Shown piece after piece: positions 45,095-53,587 of a stretch of 64,000 bases of DNA (positions are counted from its first letter, which is position 1; the number at the start of each line of letters is the position of its first letter). The notes under the pieces were generated by a model. The model was given only the letters and a program-made list of their open reading frames with translations, made no database searches and was not told where the DNA came from. Source of the stretch: Salinispora mooreana (lineage in GTDB: Bacteria; Actinomycetota; Actinomycetes; Mycobacteriales; Micromonosporaceae); the NCBI RefSeq assembly GCF_000379065.1, contig NZ_KB900614.1, forward strand, positions 1,348,854 to 1,412,853, written 5' to 3'. Position numbers and translations under genes: made by a program.

Positions 45095-46615
45095 ATGACG
45101 ACATCACCGCTCGATCGGGCGGCCAACACCTTCGCCGTCGAACTCGCCCGCCACCGGACCGAGCGAGGGCTGTCCAAGAAACAGCTGGCGACGCTGATGG
45201 GATTCGACCCGTCGTATGTCAGCCACGTGGAGGGACGCCGGCACCGGCCCACCGAAGACTTCGCCCGCCGGGCAGAGGCCGTGCTGGAGGCCAGCGGAGC
45301 GATCTGGCAACGCTTCTGTGAATACGACGAACTCCGACACCACCGCAGCGATCGGACGGCGCACCGCGAGCCACCCACCCCCGGGCAGTGGCTGCCCCCC
45401 GGCACCGGGCTGATCGTTGAACGGGAACACGCCAGCCTCACCTACCGAGACGAGACGTACCACTGCGTCATCCGCCGGGAACTGCACAACGCCGGGACCG
45501 AGCCGATCACCCGATACCTCATCCGCGTCGCCGTTGACCGCTACCCGGGCGACCCCGGCCGCTCCAACCGGCACCACCGGGCCCACCCACTCACCTTCGC
45601 CGAGTTGCAGCTTCGCGCGTACCGGCTGGACGGGCAGGAGCACGAGGCGATGCACTGGCGAACCAAGCACGACCGGGACGCCTTCAAGGAGATCTGGCTC
45701 CTCTTCGAGAACGCCGACCGGCGCTTCCCGCTCTACCCGGGCGACCGCGCCACCATCGAGTACGCCTACCACGTCGGGGCGGACAAGTGGGGCCCCTGGT
45801 TCCAGCGGGCCGTCCGGGTACCCACCCGGCACCTCGCCGTCCGGCTCGACCTGCCCGCCGCCCTCGACCCGCAGGTCTGGGGTGCCCAGACCTCGCTCTC
45901 CGCGGAGGAAGGTCCGCTGCGTACCCCGGTGGCCCGCCGAGAGGAGGGCGACCGAACGATCTTCGACTGGGCGGCGGACGAGCCGCCGTTGAACGGCCGC
46001 TACCGGATGCAGTGGCGATTCCGGTCCCGACCCGAAGGGGAGCCGACAGAGCCCGGCTGGCTGCGACCAAGCGACCGGATGCGAAGCCTCGGCATCCTCC
46101 AACACGACGCCGACCTACTCCGCCAGCCCACCCAGCCGTTCGACCTGCCCCGCGAGGCAGAGGTCGCCCAGGAGGCGGTGGAACGGCTCACCGCAGCCCT
46201 ACTCCGCCTGGACGAGCTACACCCGTTCAGCAAGGGCGTCGGCGTCGCCGCTCCCCAAATCGGCATCGGCCGTGCCGTCGCCGTCGTCCGCCCCCCAGAC
46301 CGCGACGGCGAGCCCGTCGTTCTCCTCAACCCGCAGGTGGTCGACGCCGCACCCGACACCGACGAACAGTACGAAGGGTGCCTCTCCTTCTTCGACCAGC
46401 GGGGGCTCGTGCCCCGTCCGCTGCGGATCGACGTCGAGCACACCCACCTCGACGGCAGTCGGGTCATCACCTCCTACGAGTACGCCATGGCGCGCCTCGT
46501 GGCGCACGAGATCGACCACCTCGAGGGGCGTCTCTACGTCGACCGGATGGCCCCCGGCGTACCCCTGGTGCCGGTCGAGGAGTACCGGCACACCGGACAG
46601 CCCTGGCGCTACTGA
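45095..46615 (+). CDS. XRE regulator fused to a peptide deformylase domain
   Basis: A 506-residue fusion. Residues about 8-65 are an XRE helix-turn-helix (LSKKQLATLMGFDPSYVSHVEG). A beta-rich middle domain (about 100-320) is unfamiliar. Residues about 345-500 form a peptide deformylase: GVGVAAPQIG, EGCLSF with C429, and H471-E472-x-x-H475 (HEIDH), all metal and catalytic residues intact. Deformylases remove formyl groups from new proteins; fusion to DNA binding suggests regulation or a specialised substrate. The ATG follows AAGGAAG. A strong terminator follows. Confidence 0.88.
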   Translation: MTTSPLDRAANTFAVELARHRTERGLSKKQLATLMGFDPSYVSHVEGRRHRPTEDFARRAEAVLEASGAIWQRFCEYDELRHHRSDRTAHREPPTPGQWLPPGTGLIVEREHASLTYRDETYHCVIRRELHNAGTEPITRYLIRVAVDRYPGDPGRSNRHHRAHPLTFAELQLRAYRLDGQEHEAMHWRTKHDRDAFKEIWLLFENADRRFPLYPGDRATIEYAYHVGADKWGPWFQRAVRVPTRHLAVRLDLPAALDPQVWGAQTSLSAEEGPLRTPVARREEGDRTIFDWAADEPPLNGRYRMQWRFRSRPEGEPTEPGWLRPSDRMRSLGILQHDADLLRQPTQPFDLPREAEVAQEAVERLTAALLRLDELHPFSKGVGVAAPQIGIGRAVAVVRPPDRDGEPVVLLNPQVVDAAPDTDEQYEGCLSFFDQRGLVPRPLRIDVEHTHLDGSRVITSYEYAMARLVAHEIDHLEGRLYVDRMAPGVPLVPVEEYRHTGQPWRY

Positions 46616-46625
46616 CAGCGTTGGT

Positions 46626-46672
46626 ACGGCCACGTCCGCCCGGGGGAAGGAGGGCCGGGCGGACGTGGCCGT
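46626..46672. terminator. Strong bidirectional hairpin terminator
   Basis: A perfect 16-bp stem, ACGGCCACGTCCGCCC with its complement, around a 15-base loop. It lies between the convergent deformylase-fusion and flavohemoglobin genes. Confidence 0.85.
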
Positions 46673-46709
46673 CGTGGGCGGTGCCGGTCCGCCCGATGGG
46701 TAATGTCCG

Positions 46710-47828
46710 CTACAACTCACCGAAGGTGTCGTACCGAGTACGCTCCGGTGGCACCTCATCGCCGGAGAGAACCCGCAGCGTGGCCCGGACCATCGGCGCC
46801 GACCCGGAGACGTAGCAGTCGTGCGCCGTCCACGGGCCGTACCGGCCGACCACCTCGGAAATGGCGCCCAGCTCACCGTCGAAGCCCTGGTCCGCGCTAC
46901 ACGCCGGGGTCACCGACAACCACGGATGCCGGGCGACCAACTCCTGCAGCCCGGCCAGACCATAGAGGTCAAGATGCGTACGGGCGCCGTAGAAGACGTG
47001 CACCCAGCGGGTCCGGTTATAGGTTGCCAGTTCCTCGACCAGCGCCTTCACCGGAGCCAAGCCAACCCCACCGGCGACACAGAGGATGTCCCGGTCCGAC
47101 GCCCGATCCAGGGTCATCGACCCCATCGGTGCCGCCAACCGCAACAGGTCACCCGGCTTCACCCGACGAACCAACGCGCCGGACAGCCACCCCGCACCCG
47201 GCGGTGTCCGAACGTGGAACTCCAGCACGTTGTCGTCGTTCGGCGCGTTCGCCACCGAATAGGTGCGCCACACCCGCGGGTGATAGCGGGGTGCCTCGAT
47301 GCTGACATACTGGCCCGCCTGCCACCGCAGCCGATGCTGGAGGGCGCGGACCGTCAACACCGCCGTGTCCGGCCCGTACCGAACGTGGGTCAACACCTCG
47401 GCATGCCAGAACGGCGGGTTGTCGTCCGCCGCCGCCCCCGCGAGCATTTTTCCCGAGATGGCCGCGTACGCGTCCCGCCAGGCCTGGTCGAAGGTCAGAT
47501 TCCAGCCGTCGCCGGCAGTGCTGCGCAAGGCGTCCAGCAGGGCGACGCCCATGGTCTCGTAGTTCGTCGCCTCGACGTGGTACTTGCGGTGGTCCCGGCC
47601 CAGCGAGCGGAGGAACTCGTCGAAGCCCTCCGGGTCGTCCACCGTGTGGGCGGCGGTGATGATCGCCTCCAACAGCCGATCACCCTGACCCGCCATCTGA
47701 GCCGGAAAGAGCGAACGCAGCTCGGGATCGAGCAGGAACAGCCGGGCGTAGAAGTGCTCGCTCAGCCGGTCCCGGTGCTCCTCAACCAGGGTCCAACTCT
47801 CCTTGAGTAGCCGCGCGACATCGTCCAC
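46710..47828 (-). CDS. Flavohemoglobin-like globin/FAD/NAD oxidoreductase
   Basis: A 372-residue three-domain protein. The globin (about 1-130) has the B10 tyrosine in FYARLF and the proximal histidine in RKYHVEATNYETMG. The FAD domain has RTYSVANAP (RxYS) and the NAD domain CVAGGVGLAPVKAL, ending in the Y-FGEL tail. Flavohemoglobins turn nitric oxide into nitrate; this shorter form resembles actinobacterial globin-reductase fusions and could act on other ligands. The GTG is preceded by AAGGAG. A palindrome upstream may control it. Confidence 0.88.
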   Translation of the reverse strand: MDDVARLLKESWTLVEEHRDRLSEHFYARLFLLDPELRSLFPAQMAGQGDRLLEAIITAAHTVDDPEGFDEFLRSLGRDHRKYHVEATNYETMGVALLDALRSTAGDGWNLTFDQAWRDAYAAISGKMLAGAAADDNPPFWHAEVLTHVRYGPDTAVLTVRALQHRLRWQAGQYVSIEAPRYHPRVWRTYSVANAPNDDNVLEFHVRTPPGAGWLSGALVRRVKPGDLLRLAAPMGSMTLDRASDRDILCVAGGVGLAPVKALVEELATYNRTRWVHVFYGARTHLDLYGLAGLQELVARHPWLSVTPACSADQGFDGELGAISEVVGRYGPWTAHDCYVSGSAPMVRATLRVLSGDEVPPERTRYDTFGEL

Positions 47829-47893
47829 GGGAGCGCGCTCCTTCTCCGTACGGAAATCGGGCACCTTCAGAATGGCAACGGAGCGTGCCGGAC

Positions 47894-47914
47894 GGTCGCA
47901 CAGAATGTGCGACC
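47894..47914. promoter_or_regulatory. 21-bp perfect palindrome in a divergent promoter region
   Basis: GGTCGCACA, GAA, TGTGCGACC: two 9-base arms with a 3-base spacer, roughly midway between the flavohemoglobin and CPBP protease starts. It has the form of a dimeric repressor site. The matching regulator is unknown. Confidence 0.7.
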
Positions 47915-47970
47915 ATTCGTGAGGTCTCCTCGGTGCCACGATCAGGAGTCGGGTCAGGCACAGTGGTGCG

Positions 47971-48741
47971 GTGACCCTCGATCTGGACCGACCGTTGACT
48001 CGCCGGACGCTGAGCACCGAGACGTGGCTGGTCCTCGGCTTGTCACTCGGCCAGTCGGCCGTCTACGCCCTGACCTCGATCGTCGCCAAACTCACCGCCG
48101 AGGGACCGCTGTCGGCCCAGACCGCCGCCCTGAACACATCCCGGTCCGAGCGGCCCTACCTCGACCTCACGTACCAGCTGCTCGGGATCAGCTTCGCCCT
48201 GCTACCGGTGCTGCTCGCCGTACACCTGCTGGCGCGCAACCCCGGCGATCCGGCCCGGACTCTCGGCCTGGACGCCCGACGGCCCGGCCAGGACCTCGTA
48301 CGCGGCACCGGCCTGGCCGCGCTGATCGGCCTGCCCGGCCTGGCCCTGTTCTGGGCGGCGGCGCAACTCGGACTCAACGCGACGCTGGTGCCCGCCGCGC
48401 TGCCGGACGTCTGGTGGGCAGCACCAGTGTTGATCTTTGCGGCCGTGCAGAACGCCGTGCTGGAAGAAGTGATCGTGGTCGGCTACCTCGTCACCCGACT
48501 GCGGCAGCTCCAGTGGCGACTCGGTACGGTCGTCGCCACCAGCGCGCTACTCCGCGGCTCCTACCACCTCTACCAGGGATTCGGCGCGTTCGTCGGAAAC
48601 GCGGTCATGGGCGTCATCTTCAGCCTGTACTTCCTACGAACCCGGCGGGTGATGCCACTGGTGGTGGCGCACACACTCCTGGACATCGTGGCCTTTGTCG
48701 GCTACACCGCGCTACCGAAGGAGTGGTTCGACTGGCTCTGA
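47971..48741 (+). CDS. CPBP-family intramembrane metalloprotease
   Basis: A 256-residue protein with about seven hydrophobic segments. The CPBP (Abi/CAAX protease-like) motifs are present: the paired glutamates in LEEVIVVGYL, a middle arginine/histidine block in SALLRGSYHLYQ and HTLLDIV at the last motif. Such proteins cut within membranes; some act in regulated proteolysis or bacteriocin immunity. It starts at GTG and is divergent from the flavohemoglobin gene. Confidence 0.88.
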   Translation: MTLDLDRPLTRRTLSTETWLVLGLSLGQSAVYALTSIVAKLTAEGPLSAQTAALNTSRSERPYLDLTYQLLGISFALLPVLLAVHLLARNPGDPARTLGLDARRPGQDLVRGTGLAALIGLPGLALFWAAAQLGLNATLVPAALPDVWWAAPVLIFAAVQNAVLEEVIVVGYLVTRLRQLQWRLGTVVATSALLRGSYHLYQGFGAFVGNAVMGVIFSLYFLRTRRVMPLVVAHTLLDIVAFVGYTALPKEWFDWL

Positions 48742-48921
48742 GGTCCGCGGCGATGCCGACATCGCGGCGGGCGGCGCCCGCCTCGGGCTGTCATCCCTGG
48801 CCCACGACGCGTGACGGCCCCGCACCCCGCTGCTGGGCGGGCCAGCCGGCACCGGGCGGGCGCGCGGATGGCAGGCTATCCAACCAGTCCGAGGGATCCG
48901 ACCTGCCCGAGGGTAGTCGCT

Positions 48922-48951
48922 TTGCTCCCGGCGGCCAGGGCCCTGTATTCT
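48922..48951 (+). promoter_or_regulatory. Candidate promoter for the tRNA pair
   Basis: TTGCTC, 18 bases, TATTCT, about 30 bases upstream of the mature tRNA-Ser. Both hexamers are partial matches to TTGACA/TATAAT. Confidence 0.4.
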
Positions 48952-48980
48952 CAATCCCCGGTGGCCTGCGTGGCCGCCAG

Positions 48981-49071
48981 GGAGACTTCGCCTAGTCTGG
49001 TCTATGGCGCCGCACTGCTAATGCGGTTGGGGTTTTAAAGCCCCTCCCGGGTTCGAATCCCGGAGTCTCCG
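48981..49071 (+). tRNA. tRNA-Ser (anticodon GCT)
   Basis: Acceptor stem GGAGACT pairs with AGTCTCC, followed by discriminator G. The anticodon stem-loop GCACTGCTAATGC displays GCT; a long variable arm and the GGTTCGAATCC T arm are present. No CCA is encoded. Confidence 0.95.
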
Positions 49072-49106
49072 CGCGAAAGTCGGTCGTGTAGGCTGACCAA
49101 GCACCA

Positions 49107-49179
49107 GCGCCCGTAGCTCAACGGATAGAGCATCTGACTACGGATCAGAAGGTTAGGGGTTCGAATCCCTTCGGGCGCG
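49107..49179 (+). tRNA. tRNA-Arg (anticodon ACG)
   Basis: A 73-base tRNA. Acceptor GCGCCCG pairs with CGGGCGC, discriminator G. The anticodon loop CTACGGA gives ACG (to inosine). T arm GGGGTTCGAATCCC. It is the likely integration site of the island that follows. Confidence 0.95.
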
Positions 49180-49185
49180 CAGAGC

Positions 49186-49223
49186 AGAGGCCCTGACCAG
49201 CGGAAACGCTGATCAGGGCCTCT
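49186..49223 (+). terminator. tRNA operon terminator
   Basis: A perfect 11-bp stem, AGAGGCCCTGA with TCAGGGCCTCT, starting 7 bases after tRNA-Arg. Confidence 0.8.
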
Positions 49224-49314
49224 GGCATATTCGAACTGTCCCCCGAAAACCCCCCGGTAACGCCCGTGGACGGTCGGGTTCGGTGACCTGCTACGGCCAC
49301 CGTTGTGCTGGTGT

Positions 49315-49677
49315 CTACGCGGTCTGGCGCGGCTCGTCGCGCTTTGGGACGGTGGTCGCGCGGCCGGTGCCGAGCTGTTCGAGGATCTCGGAACTGTCCG
49401 GGGCGATGGCCGGTTTCTCGATGTAGTGCTTCTTCGTGACCTGCTCGGTGCGGTGTCCGAGTTGGCTTGCGGCCCTCTTGGTGTCGGCCTCCTTGTCGAG
49501 GAGCGTGGCGACGGTCTTGCGGAACGTGTGCGGTGTGACCCACTCGAGTCCAGTATCGGCGCGGGCTTGCCGCCACTGGCGCCGCACGTTGTGCGGGGAG
49601 AGCCACGTGCCAACCCGGGAGGCGAAGATCGCGTCGAGCGAGTTATCGACGGCGGTGAGTTTGCGGTCCATCACCAC
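49315..49677 (-). pseudogene. Tyrosine recombinase (integrase), C-terminal fragment
   Basis: About 120 codons of a phage-type integrase. The catalytic HxxR (HTFRKTVATLL), the second His (LGHRTEQVT) and the tyrosine (KKHYIEKP) are all present, but the N-terminal DNA-binding and core domains are gone. The loss coincides with a transposase remnant immediately upstream. Its position just after tRNA-Arg and pointing toward it is the usual layout for an element integrated at the tRNA. Confidence 0.85.
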
Positions 49678-49767
49678 CGCGACGGCGAATCTGGGCAGGA
49701 CGATCGTTCGGAAGCCTGTAGGGGCTCAATACTCCGTACCTGCGGTGGCCTGCGGCTTCTTGAGGAT

Positions 49768-50750
49768 CTACGCGGCTCGCTCGTACTCGTTGATCAGCCC
49801 GCCGAGGATCGGTCTTCGCCGTACTCGGCGCTGCTCGTCGAGATCGACGACGGGGGCCGGTGGGCGCGGCGGCAACAGGTTCAGGGCCCGATGCGGCCGG
49901 CTGTGGTTGTAGTGCTTCACGTACTCGGCCAGGACATGGCGTAGATGTCGTTGCCCGAAGATGAGCATCCGGTCGGTGAGCTCGCCGCGTAGCGTTCTCA
50001 CCCACCGCTCGGCGTGCGCGTTGGCCCGCGGGCACCGCGGCGGTGTCCTGATCACTTCGATGCCGGCGGCATTGAAGACCGTGTCGAACACGCCCGTGAA
50101 CTGGCCTGCGCGGTCGCGGATGAGGAACCTGAACCGGTCCGCGTGCTCGCCGAGGTCCATCAGAAAGTTGCGGGCCGCCTGCACAGTCCAGGACCCGTCG
50201 GGGTTGGTCGTGACACCCAGCACGTGGACGTAGCGGGTGCCGACCTCGATCACGAAGAACACGTACACCCGCCTGAGCGTGACCGCGCAGTCCACGTGCA
50301 GGAAGTCACAGGCCAGCACCGTGCCCGCCTGGGTACGCAGGAACTGCCGCCACGTGGCCCGCTCACGCTGCGGGGCAGGCGGGATACGGCGCAGGCGCAG
50401 CAGCCGCTGGATCGTGGCGCGGCTGACCCGGCGCCCCAGCTTGCGCAACTCGCCTTGAATCCGAACATAGCCCCAGGACGGGTTCTCGACCGCAAGCCGT
50501 CCGATCAGATCGGCGAGCTCGCCGTCCACACGAGGCCGGCCGCGGCTCGGGTAGGTCCACTTCCTGGCGACTGCCGTCGATGCCAGGTCAGTACCGTCGC
50601 AGGGGTAACCAGCCGCCAGGCCTTCAACTGCTTGGGCAGCAGCCGGATCAACGCGGCGAGGATGGCACGATCAGGCCAGGACAACCGCGGCTTCGGATGC
50701 TGCCGCCGTAGAAGCGACGAGAGCAACCGTCACGCAGCGCCTCAGCATCA
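49768..50750 (-). pseudogene. Decayed integrase-core (DDE) transposase
   Basis: The main part (about 250 residues) keeps the DDE residues in ACDFLHVD, LIRDRAGQF and NAHAERWV. Upstream, [20 protein letters not shown] and [12 protein letters not shown] are in another frame: a one-base loss near 50,580 (expected HRRLVARKW, seen HRRQSPGS) breaks the gene. A further frame change near 50,700 precedes LLRRQHPKP. The remnant stops against the lipoprotein gene's 3' end. No terminal repeats could be found. Confidence 0.78.
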
Positions 50751-51278
50751 ACATGATCCGATTTCTTCCAGATGGAACGAGGTGACCTCCCAGGCATTTT
50801 CAGCAAGGTTGACGGTGGCGGTAATGCGTCGACGACCACGAGGATCTTCTTCAATCGGCTCACCCGAGGACTTCGTGTGAGTCGTCCAGTTCGTGGAGTC
50901 GCCGCAATCGGCCAGCTTCACTTCAGTCGCCGTTGCGGACACGACGCTTGGGTCGTTTACTGGGCGGCCACGGGTAACTACACCGGTCTCCCGGTACGTC
51001 ACCAGGGCGCGCACGACACGTGTCAGCGCGTCACCAGAAGCGTACTGGCGCAACTCCGGCGCATCCGGATCCGGGATTTCGCCAGCCTTAGCCATCGACT
51101 GCCATAGGGCGTTGTAAGCGGTGATCGCATCCTGCTCAGCAGCGACCAGAGTGGAACTCGGGGAAGCCGGTGCCGTCGCTGACGGGGCCTCTGCATCGCT
51201 ACCAGACTCGCCCGAACAGCCCGCACCAACGAGCAGCCCGCCGATAGCGAGGCCAGCCATAACCGGACGGGTGTACAC
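50748..51278 (-). CDS. Hypothetical lipoprotein
   Basis: A 176-residue exported lipoprotein. A GTG start follows GGGGAGG by 8 bases; the lipobox is LLVGAGC. After a Ser/Ala/Pro-rich linker, the body (about residues 50-176) resembles small actinobacterial secreted proteins with a paired-cysteine beta fold (KLADCGDSTNW, LEEIGSC). Function unknown. The transposase remnant abuts its stop, so the natural C-terminus might have been altered. Confidence 0.72.
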   Translation of the reverse strand: MYTRPVMAGLAIGGLLVGAGCSGESGSDAEAPSATAPASPSSTLVAAEQDAITAYNALWQSMAKAGEIPDPDAPELRQYASGDALTRVVRALVTYRETGVVTRGRPVNDPSVVSATATEVKLADCGDSTNWTTHTKSSGEPIEEDPRGRRRITATVNLAENAWEVTSFHLEEIGSC

Positions 51279-51564
51279 CCTCAGTACCTCCCCAACACGT
51301 GAACCACTCCCCGCAGCGAGTGACCGCTCAGGTGACCTTGAGTCCGAGTCGCGTTGGATGACACTCATCAAGGTCATGATTCGTGTCTACACCCTCACCC
51401 TGTAGGGGCCGCAAGTTCCGTACCCTCGGGTACGCACCCGGGAGTGCGTACCGAGACAACACCCATAGTCGCAGCGACGAAGCTGTCCCTTAGGCGACAG
51501 AGCGGTCAGCTTCGCCCGCGCGTACACTCGCCTATACCTGTGGCCGCGAGAGAGGTGCACCGCG
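51279..51564. other. Intergenic region between divergent genes
   Basis: Contains the promoter region of the lipoprotein and of the first winged-helix gene. GTACCCTCGGGTAC near 51,420 is an inverted repeat. No gene is seen. Confidence 0.4.
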
Positions 51565-51897
51565 GTGAGCGACCACGGACGCATCGAACAAATACTCATG
51601 CTGCTCGCCAAACCCGGTGTCTACGAAGTACTGCACGGCATGAGTTCACGCGGTGGTACAGCTACCCTCGGCCACCTTTATTCGGACGTGCGTCGGGTGC
51701 TACCACTGCTGCGAGCACTATCCGCCGCAGGATTCGTGATCAGACCTGACAGCGGAAGTCTGGACCTCAGCCCCCACCGACAGACCAGCTTTCACCTGAC
51801 TGCTAAAGGTCAAGCAATAGCGGGCCGTATCTTCCGGCTCCAGCAGTCCCTCGCGCCCTGCGCAAGCCACCACAGCGGACCGCTCCGAGCGCAATAG
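51565..51897 (+). CDS. Winged-helix DNA-binding protein
   Basis: A 110-residue protein starting at GTG (MSDHGRIEQILMLLAKPGVY). The layout, a helix, a recognition helix (LGHLYSDVRRVLPLLRALSAAG) and a wing (HRQTSFHLTAKGQAI), fits the HxlR/PadR-like winged helix. It precedes a second protein of the same type; the two may form a heterodimer or act separately. Target unknown. Confidence 0.68.
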   Translation: MSDHGRIEQILMLLAKPGVYEVLHGMSSRGGTATLGHLYSDVRRVLPLLRALSAAGFVIRPDSGSLDLSPHRQTSFHLTAKGQAIAGRIFRLQQSLAPCASHHSGPLRAQ

Positions 51898-52065
51898 CGG
51901 CACCACATTTGATCTACGCACAGCACGGGCAAGGTAGCCCAGCCTCGGGCACCCGTGGGCGACGAAGTGTGGCAAGCCCCCGAAAGGCTGGTCAACGTTG
52001 GTGCGGCCCCCCTACACTCGATCATCGCAGAGTAGCGCGCTCGTGACTGGGGGAGGTGAGCTGCG

Positions 52066-52398
52066 CTGACGAACGAACTCGAACCCATCTATAACCTGAC
52101 GAAACGCAAACTAAATCGGGCCATCCTGACTGTCCTTCAGGACGGTCCCCTCCGGTACTCCCGGCTCCATCACGCAGTATCGAAGTCCAGTACCGACGTC
52201 GTCCATGCCCGCACCCTCACCCGCACGCTCGGTTATCTACAAGATCAAGGGCTGGTCGAGCACCACCACGACGATCACACCGCCGACTACCGCCTCACCA
52301 ACGCTGGCATCGAAATGGTCGACCTGCTGTCGGAACTCAACCGCTGGACCCAGGAACACCGAACCCCAACATCACCGACGGCGGCCAGCACACCGTGA
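52066..52398 (+). CDS. HxlR-like winged-helix protein, apparent CTG start
   Basis: A 110-codon frame reading LTNELEPIYNLTKRKL, then AILTVLQDGPLRYSRLHHAV and LTRTLGYLQDQGLVEHH, and a wing (TADYRLTNAGIEMVDLL). This is a good HxlR-type fold. There is no ATG, GTG or TTG in frame before its core; a TGA lies three codons upstream of the CTG. The CTG follows an excellent GGAGGTGA by 6 bases, so it is the probable start. The stop overlaps the next gene (GTGA). Confidence 0.7.
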   Translation: MTNELEPIYNLTKRKLNRAILTVLQDGPLRYSRLHHAVSKSSTDVVHARTLTRTLGYLQDQGLVEHHHDDHTADYRLTNAGIEMVDLLSELNRWTQEHRTPTSPTAASTP

Positions 52399-53081
52399 AC
52401 ATCCTCACCGCGAGCGGCTTCGGCCTCGCGGGGGCGCTTGCCGGTATCCCGCTCGCCGCCATCGCCTATTCAGCACCAGCGCACGGAAACCTCCGCCTCC
52501 CCGCGGCTTGGTGGCGTGGTGCCCCTGCAGGATTACTGACCGTGGCTGCTGTCTCAATCACAACTGGAGCTACCACCGCAGCCGTCGGCAGCCTATTGCC
52601 GATATCGGCCGCACTGCCAGCGTACTGGCTCTTCGCTGTCCTCGGAGTAGGTCTAGTGATCATTGACATCCGGCAGCATCGCCTCCCACATGTTCTTACC
52701 GGAACCTTGATCTTCACTTGTCTGATTAGCTTTGTCATTGTTGCTGTAATGAGTGGAAACCCTGCCCCGCTTCTTCGTGCGGTCATCGCCGGGGTGATCA
52801 CCATGACAACACTGTTGATCATCGCTCTATCCCTGCCGGGACAGCTCGGCCTCGGCGACGTGACCCTCGTAGGAGTGATCACGGCGAGCCTCGCGTGGCT
52901 AAGCTGGTACGCCGCGGCCCACGGCCTCATCGTCGGACTCACTCTTCAAGGCGTCCTGGGCTTCTTGGCGCGGGCGCGTTCCCGGAGTCGGACTGCACTA
53001 CCGATGGGACCTGCGCTCCTCGCTGGCTGGCTTGCCGCGATATTGGCTTCGGGATGGCTGCAACCTGGCTATCTCATGTAG
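52395..53081 (+). CDS. Prepilin peptidase-like A24 family membrane protein
   Basis: A 228-residue protein with about seven segments. The two catalytic aspartates of A24 peptidases are D91 in IIDIRQHRLPH and D155 in GLGDVTL (GxGD). Prepilin peptidases trim leader sequences of type IV pilins; no pilin or secretion genes are nearby, so its substrate is unknown. It starts at GTG overlapping the winged-helix gene's stop. Its 3' end overlaps the convergent LOG gene by 8 bases. Confidence 0.85.
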   Translation: MNILTASGFGLAGALAGIPLAAIAYSAPAHGNLRLPAAWWRGAPAGLLTVAAVSITTGATTAAVGSLLPISAALPAYWLFAVLGVGLVIIDIRQHRLPHVLTGTLIFTCLISFVIVAVMSGNPAPLLRAVIAGVITMTTLLIIALSLPGQLGLGDVTLVGVITASLAWLSWYAAAHGLIVGLTLQGVLGFLARARSRSRTALPMGPALLAGWLAAILASGWLQPGYLM

Positions 53082-53556
53082 AACTTGCGGCTTGGAGAGC
53101 CTCCGCGACGGCATCCTCTGCCGTGTCTACATACCGGAGGCCGGGCACGAGTTCACCGTCGGCTTTTACGACCCGCCATCCGCCGAGTGCCACGACCGGC
53201 ACGCGTCCCCGGCGCATGGCGAGTGCGACCTCGCTGAGGGTGCCCCAGGAGCCACCAACACTGATCACGGCGTCAGCGCTCCACACGATGATGGCGTTGC
53301 GGGCTTCACCCATGTTCGTGACGATCGTGGCAGACAGGTCTGGGCAGGCGCCGTCCTTGCTGTCGTTGGGGCGGATGCCGATGACAACGCCGTTCTTGGT
53401 GCGTGCACCGGCTGCACAGGCTGCCATGACGCCTACGCCTCCGCCGCAGATGATCGTTGCTCCCCGGTCGGCCAAGAGTTCGCCGACGCGCCGAGCGTTG
53501 TCGACATCGTCGTCTGTGCAGTATCGGGGTCCACAAACGGCTACTTGAACGGCCAC
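53074..53556 (-). CDS. LOG-family / TIGR00725-like nucleotide-binding protein
   Basis: A 160-residue Rossmann-like protein. The signature GGSWGTLSE (PGGxGTxxE-type) and TIICGGGVGVMAACAAGA are present. Relatives include cytokinin-activating LOG phosphoribohydrolases, but TIGR00725-type members are uncharacterised. The GTG follows GGAGG by 10 bases. It lies 31 bases after the XRE/TPR regulator, so they probably share a transcript. Confidence 0.82.
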   Translation of the reverse strand: MAVQVAVCGPRYCTDDDVDNARRVGELLADRGATIICGGGVGVMAACAAGARTKNGVVIGIRPNDSKDGACPDLSATIVTNMGEARNAIIVWSADAVISVGGSWGTLSEVALAMRRGRVPVVALGGWRVVKADGELVPGLRYVDTAEDAVAEALQAASST

Positions 53557-53587
53557 GCTGTTATGCCTCCAAGGTGAGGGATTGGTG

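Noticed and set aside
44860..45321. A 153-codon frame overlapping the start of the deformylase fusion
   Set aside because: It is out of frame with the XRE domain, has low-complexity content and no ribosome binding site.
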